Origin: Hydrangea macrophylla
Lineage: Eukaryota > Streptophyta > Magnoliopsida > Cornales > Hydrangeaceae
DNA length: 64,000 nucleotides
Assembly: GCA_033977485.1 (NCBI GenBank)
Contig: CM066982.1
Location: 34,016,218 to 34,080,217, forward strand
Reading direction: 5' to 3'
Positions 11,258-21,648 of the stretch are shown here, piece by piece (within the stretch, counting starts at the first letter, position 1; each line of letters starts with the position of its first letter). Position numbers and translations under genes: made by a program. The notes beneath the pieces are model-generated. The model did not search any database. It was not told the DNA's origin and saw only the letters and a program-made list of their open reading frames with translations.

Positions 11258-12968
11258 GTTCTCTCCCAATCACTTCCATACAACACAAATACCACAAATA
11301 GGTACACAATTGAAAATCAAAATCGTTATCTTCCAAGTTGGCAAGCACCCACTTATGACGCGCATTATCAACCTCAGTGCTACCAACCACCACAATGGGG
11401 AAATGATAGTAGTAGTCCCCCGTATTATCAAACGTATCAAAAACCTCCACATGAAGAGTTCTATCAACCGTAATGGGGATATAACCAAAATAATAATGTA
11501 GGATATAGTAGTAGCTCTCACAATTACCCAACCCACCAAGACTTTCCTTCTGGGGAGTCTTGTTCACAAACACAATGGGATAGAAATTACTACCAACCAC
11601 AATGGGGTGAAACTTCATATCGTAATAATGAGGAGAATAACCAAGTTGAGGATAATGGTATGTTAAAATTACTACTTAGTGAAATGAAAAGGCTAGATAG
11701 TGCACTTGATAAATTATAAACGACATATCAACAAGCATTTGATAGCCAACCTATAGAAGACTATACCATTCCTTCAACATTATAACCCAAATTTCAAGAT
11801 ACTAACAATGGAATGGAATTAGAGACAATGATGGGTTCATACCGAATGAGGTTAACAACTCACTAGAGAAAGTTACAACCCAACAAGAACTCCAAAACCA
11901 AACCATTGAGCATGAAGTTGTAGAACCATCTTCTCCTTAATATACAACCTCAGACATCAATTCCTTCACTGTCTGGATAAAATTGCACAATCTCTTTGTC
12001 CAGAGCACCTCAACAGATGACATATATGGTGAGGAGAGTTACAAGGGTGAGAATGGGGTTTTTAAGATAATGAGAGTTTAGGTGAATGCACGCAATTAGG
12101 AAAGGAAGAGTCCCCTGTGGACTCTACCAATACCTTTGATAGTGACTCTAGGGAGGATATAATTGAAAATTCTAAATCCGATTTAGATTCTTATGATATT
12201 CATGAACCCTCGCCTCTTTCGGCTAAAGAGGTGGTGTCACCAAGTTGCCCATCACTTATCCTTGCTATCAATCAAAGCTCTCATCCTGAGCTTGAATGTT
12301 ATGTGTACCCTAATATTAAACAAATAGAATGTGTTGTGGAAGAGGATGGTAAGGATTCTAGGACATGTGATTCGCAAAATTTTATTTTTTTGAGAGAGAA
12401 CTTAGAAACTTTCGGACCCATATTAGACGATCTTAAACTTCAACAAGAAGCTAGTAATCTTCTAGACTACTTGACCTTTTTGAGTAATAATGAAATTGAG
12501 GCCCATATAGACATCTTTATCCAAGTCCAGTCCAAAATCATGTGCATAGAATAGAAATTAAATTCCTATGATCATATCTCCATAGGATCTGTTCTAGAAC
12601 AAGAGGAGGGTAATGAAGCTAAATTAGAACATCACTTAGATCCTGTCCCTTTTATCGAACCGTGGCCACCTCCTTGTATTAAAATAGAGGCTATTATAGG
12701 AACTACCAACACCAAATATCGTCTCTTGCATAAAATTCCTAAAAAGTGTGGTATACCTCTTATAATTGTCCACAATAAATTTAGAGGCCATAGGTTTTGA
12801 ATCATCTCCTCTGACCTTGAGCCTGACGTTAGTTGGGGGGAGTTGCATTTTTATGAGGATCCCAAAGTTCTTCTCATTGTTAAATTATTTCATTGGGAAG
12901 ATCCTAAAAAATTTTGGTTATTAATTTATGATAAAAATCTTGATAAACCGAATTTATTTACTGAGTAA
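11258..12968 (+). pseudogene. Gag-like remnant of the Athila-like element
   Basis: One frame reads through several YQPQWG/YQPPQWG-type repeats rich in Gln, Pro, Tyr and Asn (about 11290-11640), then stops. An acidic 145-residue open segment (12117-12554, starting MDSTNTFDSDSR) follows, and a last piece near 12800-12968 carries SWGELHFYEDPK and ends in TAA. Several stops and frame changes separate these parts. The composition resembles the C-terminal part of the long proteins of Athila-like and non-autonomous elements. I see no zinc knuckle and no pol domain. Function of the parent protein is unknown to me. Confidence 0.5.
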
Positions 12969-13127
12969 TTGTATTATATTCTTTTTTTTTTCTCGTTGCT
13001 ACTAATGATTAATGATTTTGCAGATAACTTGAAAAAATGATATAAAAACAAAATGGATATTAACGCCTCGAGGTAACATCCTTCCTTCTCTCGCTTTACT
13101 TTACATGTCCATGTGCTTAGTTTAGAA

Positions 13128-13178
13128 CATTGGGGACAATGTTTAGTTTTAGTTGGGGGGGGGGGGGGGGGGGGGGGG
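13128..13178 (+). other. CATTGGGGACAATG inverted repeat plus G24 run
   Basis: A perfect 5-bp inverted repeat CATTG-GGGA-CAATG (13128-13141) is followed by TTTAGTTTTAGTT and then 24 consecutive G's (13155-13178). A GGACAATGT...AAGT(T/G)TGGGGG pattern is recurrent in Athila-like and related plant elements as I know them. The G run here seems expanded; it could form a G-quadruplex. Confidence 0.6.
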
Positions 13179-13179
13179 A

Positions 13180-14314
13180 GTGAGTCATTGCATGCCTCAA
13201 ATCTTTTTGTTATGCTTTAGTGTCATATACCTGCTTAGCAACATGTAACTCAGTAAATTAAAAGTGTAACAAATTTAAAAATTTTAATCATTTAATATAA
13301 TAAAATGGTTCTTATATTTCTCTCTTAGTTAATGTAGTTAGTTATGATGTATTAGTGTTATTTTCTATATGTTACTAGTATGTGATACACAATGATAGTT
13401 TCTTTACTATCATAGTTATAGTATATTTTTGCTTTTTAATCTTCAAACAACTTTGAGCACGTTGTGACAACCTTGTACTTAACTAAAATTGATTAATAAG
13501 CATAGCCTAAGTGTCTTGAGAGACTATAAAATTACTCTTAATTTTGAGCCATTCTTTTGTTTTTGAGGGTTTTATAAAATTACTCTTACTTTTTGAAAAG
13601 CATATTAATTCGTTGAAAGTCTCAATCTTCTTCATTTTGACTGATCACTAGAAGAGAACGTTCAGGATTTACCAAATTTAGAGGTCTTGAATTACTGAAA
13701 TGAATAATCCTATGAACTTAGAATATGATTAAGGCCATCTTTTAGCCATACATGAATAATACGGCCTTGGCCTATCTATATGATATTCCTTTACTTCACC
13801 TCATGAGCCTTATCATAATTTCCATGTCATTACAATCCTAAAATTTATGTCTAACTCCAAAATACAAGTTTGAACTTCTTTTCTCTACCTATGAGTGATT
13901 GGGATGTGTTATCTTGACAAGAAGTTTGGTTGTGTGAATAAGGGTAAGTTGGCAAAGAAAAAAATGATGAAAAGAAAAAAAAAGCAAGAAAAAAAGAAAA
14001 AAAAATGCCAATGGTTGTTACAAAAGAAAAAGAAAAAATAAAATAATAAAAAGAAGAGTGTGGAAAAGAAAAAAAATATTAAAAGAAAAGAAGAGAGAGA
14101 TTGAAGATGTGGGGAAGTTTGAAAAGTTGTAGTAGACATTCCAATCACATCCGTTGACCCAGTTAAATATCACGAACCTCTTTCTTCTTTCACGTAACAC
14201 CTCTTTTTCAAAGTCTTGATGATTTTAAGTAAATTGGATTTGAAGTTAAGGTAATGAGAGAGTTCTCCACGGTATCTCGCTCTTCTAGTGAAAAGTATCC
14301 TTTCATGAGACTTT
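13180..14314. other. 3' noncoding part of the Athila-like element
   Basis: AT-rich with no convincing ORF. A purine-rich, A/G-only-like tract (about 13955-14120) looks like the long A/G tracts common near the 3' side of such elements. The segment is cut at 14319 by the Tekay-like insertion and continues at 25637. Confidence 0.6.
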
Positions 14315-14660
14315 GTGCATGTAACACCCTGTATTTTATTTTTATTAATAAATAAATACTGCATTTCATTTCCATGAGTATTTGATTTAATTTCTCTTTG
14401 TAATATATTTCTGGGGTCAAACTGTAATTTCCATAAATATAGAAAATATTTTCTATGGTTTCAAAATCGATATCTATATTTTTGTATAAACCCGAGATTT
14501 AATTCTTACACTAATATTATTTTCTGTATTTTTATTTCAACCGTAATAATACCAGTTTCGATTTTAAGCTGCGTCTTTACCGCGTCTTGGGTAAGGGAGC
14601 ACGTGAGCTCAACCTCACCGGGCGATATCCGCCTATTGCTTGGAGCCCAAATTTCTCTAG

Positions 14661-14671
14661 TTATATATATG
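14661..14671 (+). promoter_or_regulatory. LTR TATA box
   Basis: TTATATATATG about 340 bases into the LTR is followed by a CT-rich start region (TCATTGTGTCTCTCATTCTC). The copy in the 3' LTR is identical (about 21990-22000). Motif and position only. Confidence 0.5.
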
Positions 14672-15391
14672 TCATTGTGTCTCTCATTCTCTCCATAACT
14701 CTCACAGTCTCTCAATTCACTCTCTATCCCTCTCAATTTCTCTTCCTCTCTTAAAGAACAACACACATAACACACACATACAGATTATATACATATATAT
14801 TCAGTCACATACATAGACACACACATATATATATATATATATATATCTCAAGATCAAATCAAGAACGGAGAAGTAGAGATTGAACGGCGGAAACTTCGGC
14901 GAAAAACTCTCAGTCTCAATTCTCTGTATAATTGCCCTCTGTGAGTAATTTAAACTCACTCACAATGTTTATATATGTATAATTCAGTGTATATGTGTGT
15001 ATATGTGTATATATATGTGATACACTATGGAAGCTTAAAATTGGAGTTTCGTATAATTCAGTGTATATGTGATCAACCAAAATCAATTCTGTAAATTGGG
15101 AATGAAAGATCTTAGTCCCAATAAGCTGTGGTTCGAATCCTACGCAGTAATTCGTCCGTATCGCGACGTACCGTTGATTTAAAGGTTTGACACCCTTACT
15201 TTAATCGCTAATATCTAGAGATATAATCCGTATTAGTTAAAATTGATAGCGTATTTGTAATCTACACGGAAAACCAAAGAGATTCATACATTACATGTCC
15301 TGGAACGAACAGAAAACAGAAATGGGTCTGCAACAGTTTTTAAAATTGAAAAAAGGGGAGAAACGAAGAAGATGACATTCTGCAACAACTC

Positions 15392-15517
15392 GTGCGCGCG
15401 ACCGCTCGCGCGAACCCTTCCCCCCCTTCGCTCGCGCGACCCGCGCGCGCGACCCGTCCTCCCCCTTCGCTCGCGCGGCATCCCCTCTCCCTCGCTCTCG
15501 TGATCCGCTCGCGCGAG
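15392..15517 (+). repeat. CG-rich palindromic motif cluster in LTR
   Basis: Repeated CTCGCGCGA / GCGCGCGACC motifs alternate with CCCCCTTCG spacers in about 125 bases. The 3' LTR has a shorter version at 22708-22834 missing some units. The block is CpG-dense in an otherwise AT-rich LTR. Similar-position blocks with other palindromes occur in the other LTR families of this window. Confidence 0.75.
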
Positions 15518-15794
15518 GTGCCAGTTCTGGCAGTTTGTATAATTTTTGGTAAGGGACTGTTTGGAAAATGTTTTGGGAAATTTCAAGGAACTGTTTGGCA
15601 AATATACTATTTTAAAGGCTCACTGTTAGAAATTGGACTTGTAAGAATGTTTAAGACCGATATTTATGTTGAAAAGAATATTCAGCTTGAGATTAATAAT
15701 TGTTGCTACAAACTGTGAACATTGACATACATATTAGGGTCGAGGTTGTGTCAACATGCATGTGTGGAATAAAGCATGAAAAGAGTAAAGGGTG

Positions 15795-16330
15795 GCGGTC
15801 TGGTGTGCGACCTCAATATCGATCAGATATTATTCCTGGTATTGGAGGCGACAGTGTTGTTTACGACTTGGATATCGATCGGATAGTATTCCGGGTATCT
15901 AAGGCGCGCGTTTAAGATATTGATCGGATAGTATTCCTGATATCCGAAGCGATGTGACAGTGTTGTTTACGGCTTAGATATCGATCGGATAGTATTCCTG
16001 GTGTCTAAGGCGCGCGTTTCGGATATTGATCGGATAGTATTCCTGATATCCGAAGCGATGGTGATAGTGTTGTGTACGACTTAGATATCGATCAGATAGT
16101 ATTCCTGGTATCTAAGGCGTGCGTTTCGGATATTGATCGGATAGTATTCCTGATATCCGGAGCGATGGTTGGTTGTGATCGGCCTAGATATCGATCAGAT
16201 AGTATTCCTGGTATCTGAGGCAGTAGTGTGGTGTGTGACTTCAATACCGATCGGATAGTATTCCTGGTATTGGAGGCGATAGTGTAGCGTGTGAATTGGA
16301 TGACTGAGTAGTTATTACTCCTGGTATCTG
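15795..16330 (+). repeat. LTR minisatellite with GGATAGTATTCCTGGTAT units
   Basis: About 11-12 units of 40-50 bp that contain ATCGATCGGATAGTATTCCT(G)GTATC and alternate between a 'TCTAAGGCGCGCGTTTCGG' and a 'GATATCCGAAGCGATGG' spacer. The 3' LTR has fewer intact copies around the solo LTR (23120-23310, 24681-25025). Copy number differs between the two LTRs. Confidence 0.85.
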
Positions 16331-16945
16331 AGATGATGTGTTGGTTGAATTGGGTTATTTTAAAGGAAAGAATTGGCAAGATAAGATATTACACAATTCA
16401 TGTACGATTACGTATTTATTGCTTACTATATTTCCCCTGTGACTTTTGTTGAAGTTGGAACCTTGAATCTATTGTTCTACCAGTTTATATTGTACCGTTG
16501 AACATATGCTTATATATACATTGCGATCACATGTTTATTTTACTCACCAACTTTCATAAGCTGACGACGTTGATGCGTCCTGGACTCTTTGTCCAGATTT
16601 TCAGGGTCAGGAGCAGCCAGGGTATTTCGACTATGCTAGTTAGAGGCAGGGGTCTTTCCAGGAGGCTGTTTTATATTTCATATGTCTTTTAATTTGAGGT
16701 TGTAATAGACTTTATGATAGATTTGAATAAGGGCGGTTTGTGCCACAAGACTTGACTGATGTAATAGTTTAGTAAGTTTTAAATTCAGAGCTTATGTTTA
16801 TTAGTATTCTTTTCTCTAGAAATGCTGTCTAAGTTATTTTGTTTGCAGGGACAATTGGTCATACTCACTTGTCACGACCTACGAGTCCATAAAGGAAATT
16901 AAATGCTTTCCTGTATTATGCTACGTCGGGGCGTGACATGCTTTT

Positions 16946-16961
16946 TGGTATCAGAGCCAGG
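16946..16961 (+). promoter_or_regulatory. Primer binding site, initiator tRNA-Met type
   Basis: TGGTATCAGAGCCAGG starts seven bases after the LTR end and is the classic complement of the 3' end of plant initiator tRNA-Met. Confidence 0.9.
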
Positions 16962-17135
16962 TTATGGCTCGACCAATTGTCCAAGACACATAGGATCTCC
17001 CGTAAGATAGAATTAAGATAAGATAGTTCGACTTCATTCCGTGTTTAGTCGCTTTCTATCGTTCATAATTTTCTTTCTTCTCGAGAGATTGACTGTATTC
17101 TGTTGATTGATGGATAGGTACCTTTCTCTTAAGAT

Positions 17136-18266
17136 ATGGCTGGAAGAAATCTCAGGAATCGTCCGGCTATTGAAGATGCGCCCCCGGTAATAGATCCAAC
17201 CGGAATGTTCGAGGCTTTTGTAAGAAGATTGGAGAGGGTTAGTGATCAGAATGCAAGGAACAATAATCAGAATGGGAATCATAACGGCCATGGAAGGTAA
17301 GCCCACCAGACTGGAGACAAGCTTCTCAAGGAGTTTCGCGCTATGCGACCTGAGTATTTTGCGGGGACTGATGAACCCTGGCAAGCAGAACAGTGGCTAC
17401 GCCAGATGGAGCGTATCTTTGAGACCATAGAGTGCACTGATCTGGAGAAGAAGCGTCTGGCTATCTTTTAGTTGTCTTATGTAGCGGCTGATTGGTGGGA
17501 TGCTGAAAAGGCGACTATTGGGGAAGAAGCTGCAAGGAGAATGCCGTGGGTGGTGTTCAAGGAAAGGTTTCTCGAGAAGTATTTTCCTGAAGAAGAGAAG
17601 GACAAGAGAGAGAAAGAGTTTATGGAGTTGACTCAAGGGAATCTGACTGTCCGAGAGTACACTACTCGATTTGAGCGTCTGTCTCGCTTTGCTCCATATA
17701 TGGTGGACACACCCCAGAAGAAAATCAAGAAGTATCACCGGGGTCTCAACTTGTCTCTCCGACATCTGACTATGGGGCATCTGGGTCAGTCATTTGAAGC
17801 TCTGGTGAGATTGGCTACGGGGTTAGAGAATGATGGGTGTCAGAATTCAAAGCCATTTGGAAATCGACCTCCACAGAAGGGTTATTCTGGACAGAAATCA
17901 GGGTACCCTCAGGGATAGAAAAGGACCTGGGATGGAGGGAAGAAACCTCAACAGACACAAGTAGTACAGCAATATCCGCCTCGAGCAACAGGAGGGAACA
18001 ACAACAATAACTGCTTCAATTGTGGTAATCCCGGTCACCGAGCTAAAGATTGCAGAGCACCTAGCCGTGCTGATCGTCCGAACATTGTGTGCTATAATTG
18101 TGGCATGCCAGGTCACATAAGTCCGGAATGCAAGGCTCCTAGGAAAGGTAACTACGGTCAGCAAGGACAGGCTCGTCTGAATGCTATTATTCCCGAGGCT
18201 GCTGGTTATGAAGAAACAGGGTATGAAGGAGGTGGTTATGAGGAGGGACTGCCTGAGCAACGAGCA
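17136..18266 (+). pseudogene. gag of the Tekay-like element
   Basis: The ATG at 17136 (MAGRNLRNRPAIEDAPP) begins a frame that continues into pol without a frame change, as in single-ORF chromoviruses. The capsid-type domain covers about 17370-17760 (WLRQMERIF, YVAADWW, LEKYFPEEEKDK, LTVREYTTRFERL). Two CCHC knuckles follow at 18012-18053 ([14 protein letters not shown]) and 18090-18131 ([14 protein letters not shown]). In-frame stops lie at 17298 (TAA), 17469 (TAG) and 17916 (TAG). The product would package element RNA in virus-like particles; this copy cannot make it. Confidence 0.92.
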
Positions 18267-19520
18267 GTGGAAGATACTCTAACCTTGTTTAACTCTCATG
18301 TTAAAGTTTTATTCGACACTGGTGCTACACATTCCTTTATATTTGTTAAAACTGTTCGGAAGTTGGGTATAGTACCGCAACGTTTAGAGGAAGCTCTAAG
18401 TGCTGTCTCACCCTTAGGGACCACCGTCAAGTTATTACATGTATGTAAGGACTGTCCTCTACGGTTAGGAGACCGTGAACTTTTGGCGAGTTTGGTGGTT
18501 CTGTCGATGAAGGAGTTCGATATAATCCTGGGAATGGATTGGCTCGAGAAGAATGATGCGAAGTTGGATTGTGCAAGGAAGATGATCACATTTGCGGACA
18601 ATGGGAATCGACTCTTCGATTTCCAATGTAACCCTTCGGGTGATATGTTCCTCACTAGATGCCTAGCAAACATTGAGGTTGTCAGTGCAGAGGTGACAGT
18701 ATCATCAATACCAGTAATCCAAGAGTTCGAGGAAGTATTCCGAGATATTTCAAGATTACCGCCGAAAAGGGACATAGAATTTTGTGTGGAATTGGTGCCA
18801 GGTACTCGACCTATAACCAAAGTTCCCTACAGGATGGCCCCTACAGAGTTATTGGAGCTGAAGGAACAAGTTCAAGAACTTGAGAAGTTGGGTTTTGTTC
18901 GTCCAAGTACTTCACCCTGGGGAGCACCAGTGTTGTTTGTGAAGAAGAAGGATGGGACAATGCGGTTGTGTATTGACTACCGAGAACTGAATAAGGTTAC
19001 TATTAAGAATAAGTATCCTTTACCTCGGATAGACGATCTGTTTGATCAGTTGCAAGGAGCCACGACCTTTTCTAAGATCGATCTACGGTCAGGGTATCAC
19101 CAGTTGAGAGTGCGAAAGGAAGACATACCCAAGACTGCTTTCAGGACGAGGTACGGACACTATGAGTTCTTAGTGATGCCGTTTGGGATGACGAATGCTC
19201 CGGCTGTGTTTATGGACTTGATGAACAGAGTATTCAAGCCCTATTTGGATCAATTCATTATTGTCTTTATTGATGATATTTTGATCTATTCCAAGTCAGA
19301 GGAAGAGCATGAACAGCATCTACGGGTCGCGTTGCAGACTCTCAAAGATCACCGCCTGTATGCTAAATTCAGCAAGTGTGAATTCTGGCTTCAGGAAGTT
19401 AAGTTTCTCGGGCACGTGATCTCTCAACAAGGAATCGCGGTTGACTCATCAAAGACCGATGCAGTGGCGAATTGGACTAGGCCAACTAATGCTACAGAAG
19501 TCAGAAGTTTCTGGAATCGC
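18267..19520 (+). pseudogene. Protease and reverse transcriptase of the Tekay-like element
   Basis: Open from the gag frame. The aspartic protease site DTGATHSF starts at 18315 and the second conserved block IILGMDWL at about 18523. RT covers about 18870-19400 with the conserved [34 protein letters not shown] and [10 protein letters not shown] blocks and catalytic FIDD (19266-19277). The frame is lost near 19510-19525, where LGLAGYYRRF-like sequence is disrupted by a small deletion. Catalytic residues are all present. Confidence 0.93.
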
Positions 19521-21604
19521 TGGTTACTATCGGAGGTTTGTAGAGGGTTTCTCCAAGATAGCAGCCCTGTTAACCGGTTTGACTAAGAAAGATTTGAAGT
19601 TTGAATGGACTGATAAGCATGAACGCGCTTTTCTGGAATTGAAAGAGAGATTGACAACAGCGCAAGTGCTTGCGATACCAAGGGATGGTGAGAAGTTCAC
19701 TATTTTCAATGACGCCTCGTATCAAGGATTGGGTTGTGTCCTTATGCAAGACGGAAAGGTTATCGCATATGGTTCACGCCAGTTGAAGCCAAATGAATTG
19801 AATTACCCAACTCATGATTTGGAACTGGCAGCAGTTGTGTTTGCGCTCAAGATCTGGAGACACTACCTCTATGGGGAGAAGTTTGATTTATTCTCGGATC
19901 ACAAAAGCCTTAAGTATTTGTGTACTTAGAAAGAGCTGAACATGAGGCAACGTCGGTGGATGGAGCTAATTAAGGACTACGACTTCACATTAGAGTACCA
20001 CCCTGGTAAGGCTAATGTAGTTGCTGACGCCCTAAGTCGGAAACCTCAAGGAATGATTGCTTCATTGATGTTGAGGGAATGGAAAGCCTTGGAGACAATT
20101 GCAGAATTTGATATGCTGATTTATGAGGGAAGTGTCGAGCAACACTTTGGATGCCTCATGGTACAACCAACACTTGTGAGTCGGATCATCGAGGCCCAAA
20201 AGAAGGACGAGAAGTTTCAAGTATGGTTCGTCAAGATGTCAGAAAAGGACCCTACAGAATGGAAGGTTGGGACCGATGGAGGATACCGATGTCGAGACAG
20301 ATTGTGTGTGCCAGATTTAGGAGAATTGAGAAAAGATATTCTCGAAGAAGCACATAAATCAAGACTGACAGTACACCCTGGAGGAACAAAGATGTATAAG
20401 GATTTAAAGAGAAACTTCTGGTGAAGGGATGAAACGAGAAGTAGCCGAGTTTGTGTTTAAATGTTTGACTTGTCAACAAGTGAAGGCCGAACATCAGAGA
20501 CCCTCAGGATTGTTACAACCCTTACCTGTTCCAGGATGGAAGTGGGAACACATAACTATGGATTTCGTGGTTGGATTACCTCGGTCACAACAGAACCATG
20601 ACACAATTTGGGTAATTGTGGATCGTTTGACGAAGTCTGCACACTTTATCGCGTACAATATGACTTACCCAGTAGAAAGGATCAGTCGAATGTACCTACA
20701 ACAAGTGGTGCGACTGCACGGTGCGCCTGTGTCGATTGTATCTGATCGCGATACATGTTTTACCTCGGGATTTTGGGAAAGTTTGCAGAAGGCGATGGGG
20801 ACTTCGCTCAAGATGAGTACTGCTTTCCATCCTCAGACCAATAGACAGACCGAGCGTGTTAATCAGATTATGGAAGATATGCTCAGAGCTTGTGCAATTG
20901 ACTTTGAAGAGTCTTGGGAGACGAACTTGCCATTGGTCGAATTTGCGTATAACAACAGTTATCACTCGAGTATTGGAATGGCGCCGTTCAAAGCTTTGTA
21001 CGGATGGCCATATCGATCTCCGTTGTGTTGGGCAGAAGTGGGAGACACAGAACTTTTAGGACCAGATTTGGTGAGAGAGACTAATGAGAAGATTTCACTG
21101 GTCAAGGAAAGAATGAAAACTGCACAGGGTAGACACAAGAGTTATGCGGATCGACGTCGAAAGGATTTGGAGTTCAGTGTGGGAGATCACGTACTCTTTA
21201 AAGTTTCACCTGTTCGGGTAGTAGTACGTTTTGGTCAGAAAAGAGGAAAGTTGGCACCTCGTTTCATCGGACCATTTGAAATATTGGAGCGTGTTGGGAA
21301 AGTGGCTTATCGGCTCGCATTGCCACCAAAGATGTCTGGTGTTCATAACGTGTTCCATGTCAGTATGTTAAGGAAATACATACGGGATCCTTCACATGTA
21401 GTAAATTTTGATGATATTCAGACAAGTCAGAATGTTGTCTACAAGGATAGACCTGTGAGGATTCTGGACCAGAGTATCAAGAGGCTGAGAAGAAGAGACG
21501 TTCCTTTGGTTAAAGTTCAGTGGAGGCATCATGACGAGGGAGAAGCTTCATGGGAGTTAGAGTCAGACATGAGGACTAGATACCCCGAGTTGTTTCTGGA
21601 TTAG
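19515..21604 (+). pseudogene. RNase H and integrase of the Tekay-like element
   Basis: After the frameshift the frame continues with RNase H ([16 protein letters not shown] near 19712, [24 protein letters not shown]), a TAG stop at 19927, then the connection to integrase. A second disruption lies at 20422-20430. Integrase has the HHCC region (VHPGGTKMYKDLKRNFW, CLTCQQVK), a D-D-E core (TMDFVVGLP, IVSDRDTCF, QTNRQTERVNQ) and a GPFEILERVG block. The tail RDVPLVKVQW...EASWE near 21495-21560 resembles the shortened chromodomain of Tekay/Del chromoviruses, which is thought to guide insertion into heterochromatin. It ends at 21604. Confidence 0.92.
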
Positions 21605-21635
21605 TGAGCTCAGATTTCGGGACAAAATCTCTGTT

Positions 21636-21648
21636 AAGGTGGGTAGAG
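21636..21648 (+). promoter_or_regulatory. Polypurine tract of the Tekay-like element
   Basis: AAGGTGGGTAGAG lies directly before the 3' LTR start (TGTAACACC). It is about 30 bases after the integrase stop. Confidence 0.75.

Larger units (their letters stand above)
14320..16938 (+). repeat. 5' LTR of the Tekay-like element (2.6 kb)
   Basis: It starts TGTAACACCCTG and ends GGGGCGTGACA. It contains a TATA box (about 14661), CT-rich leader, AT/AC microsatellites, a CG-rich palindromic block (15392-15517), a minisatellite (15795-16330) and a conserved CACCAACTTTCATAAGCTGA segment near 16545. The final 75 bases (CACGACCTACGAGTCC to the end) are shared with the solo LTR at 35134-37884 and in diverged form with 47765. 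Confidence 0.95.

Noticed and set aside
11310..11618. Minus-strand ORFs of up to 215 codons around 10971-11618
   Set aside because: They run across the boundary of the 9977-11252 insert and are shadows of the Gln/Tyr-rich plus-strand gag-like frame.
14018..14200. Minus-strand Phe-rich ORFs at 13909-14200
   Set aside because: Low-complexity translation of an A/G-rich tract.
15795..16330. CRISPR-like array
   Set aside because: Units are contiguous minisatellite repeats with repeated, not unique, spacers, inside an LTR of a plant element.
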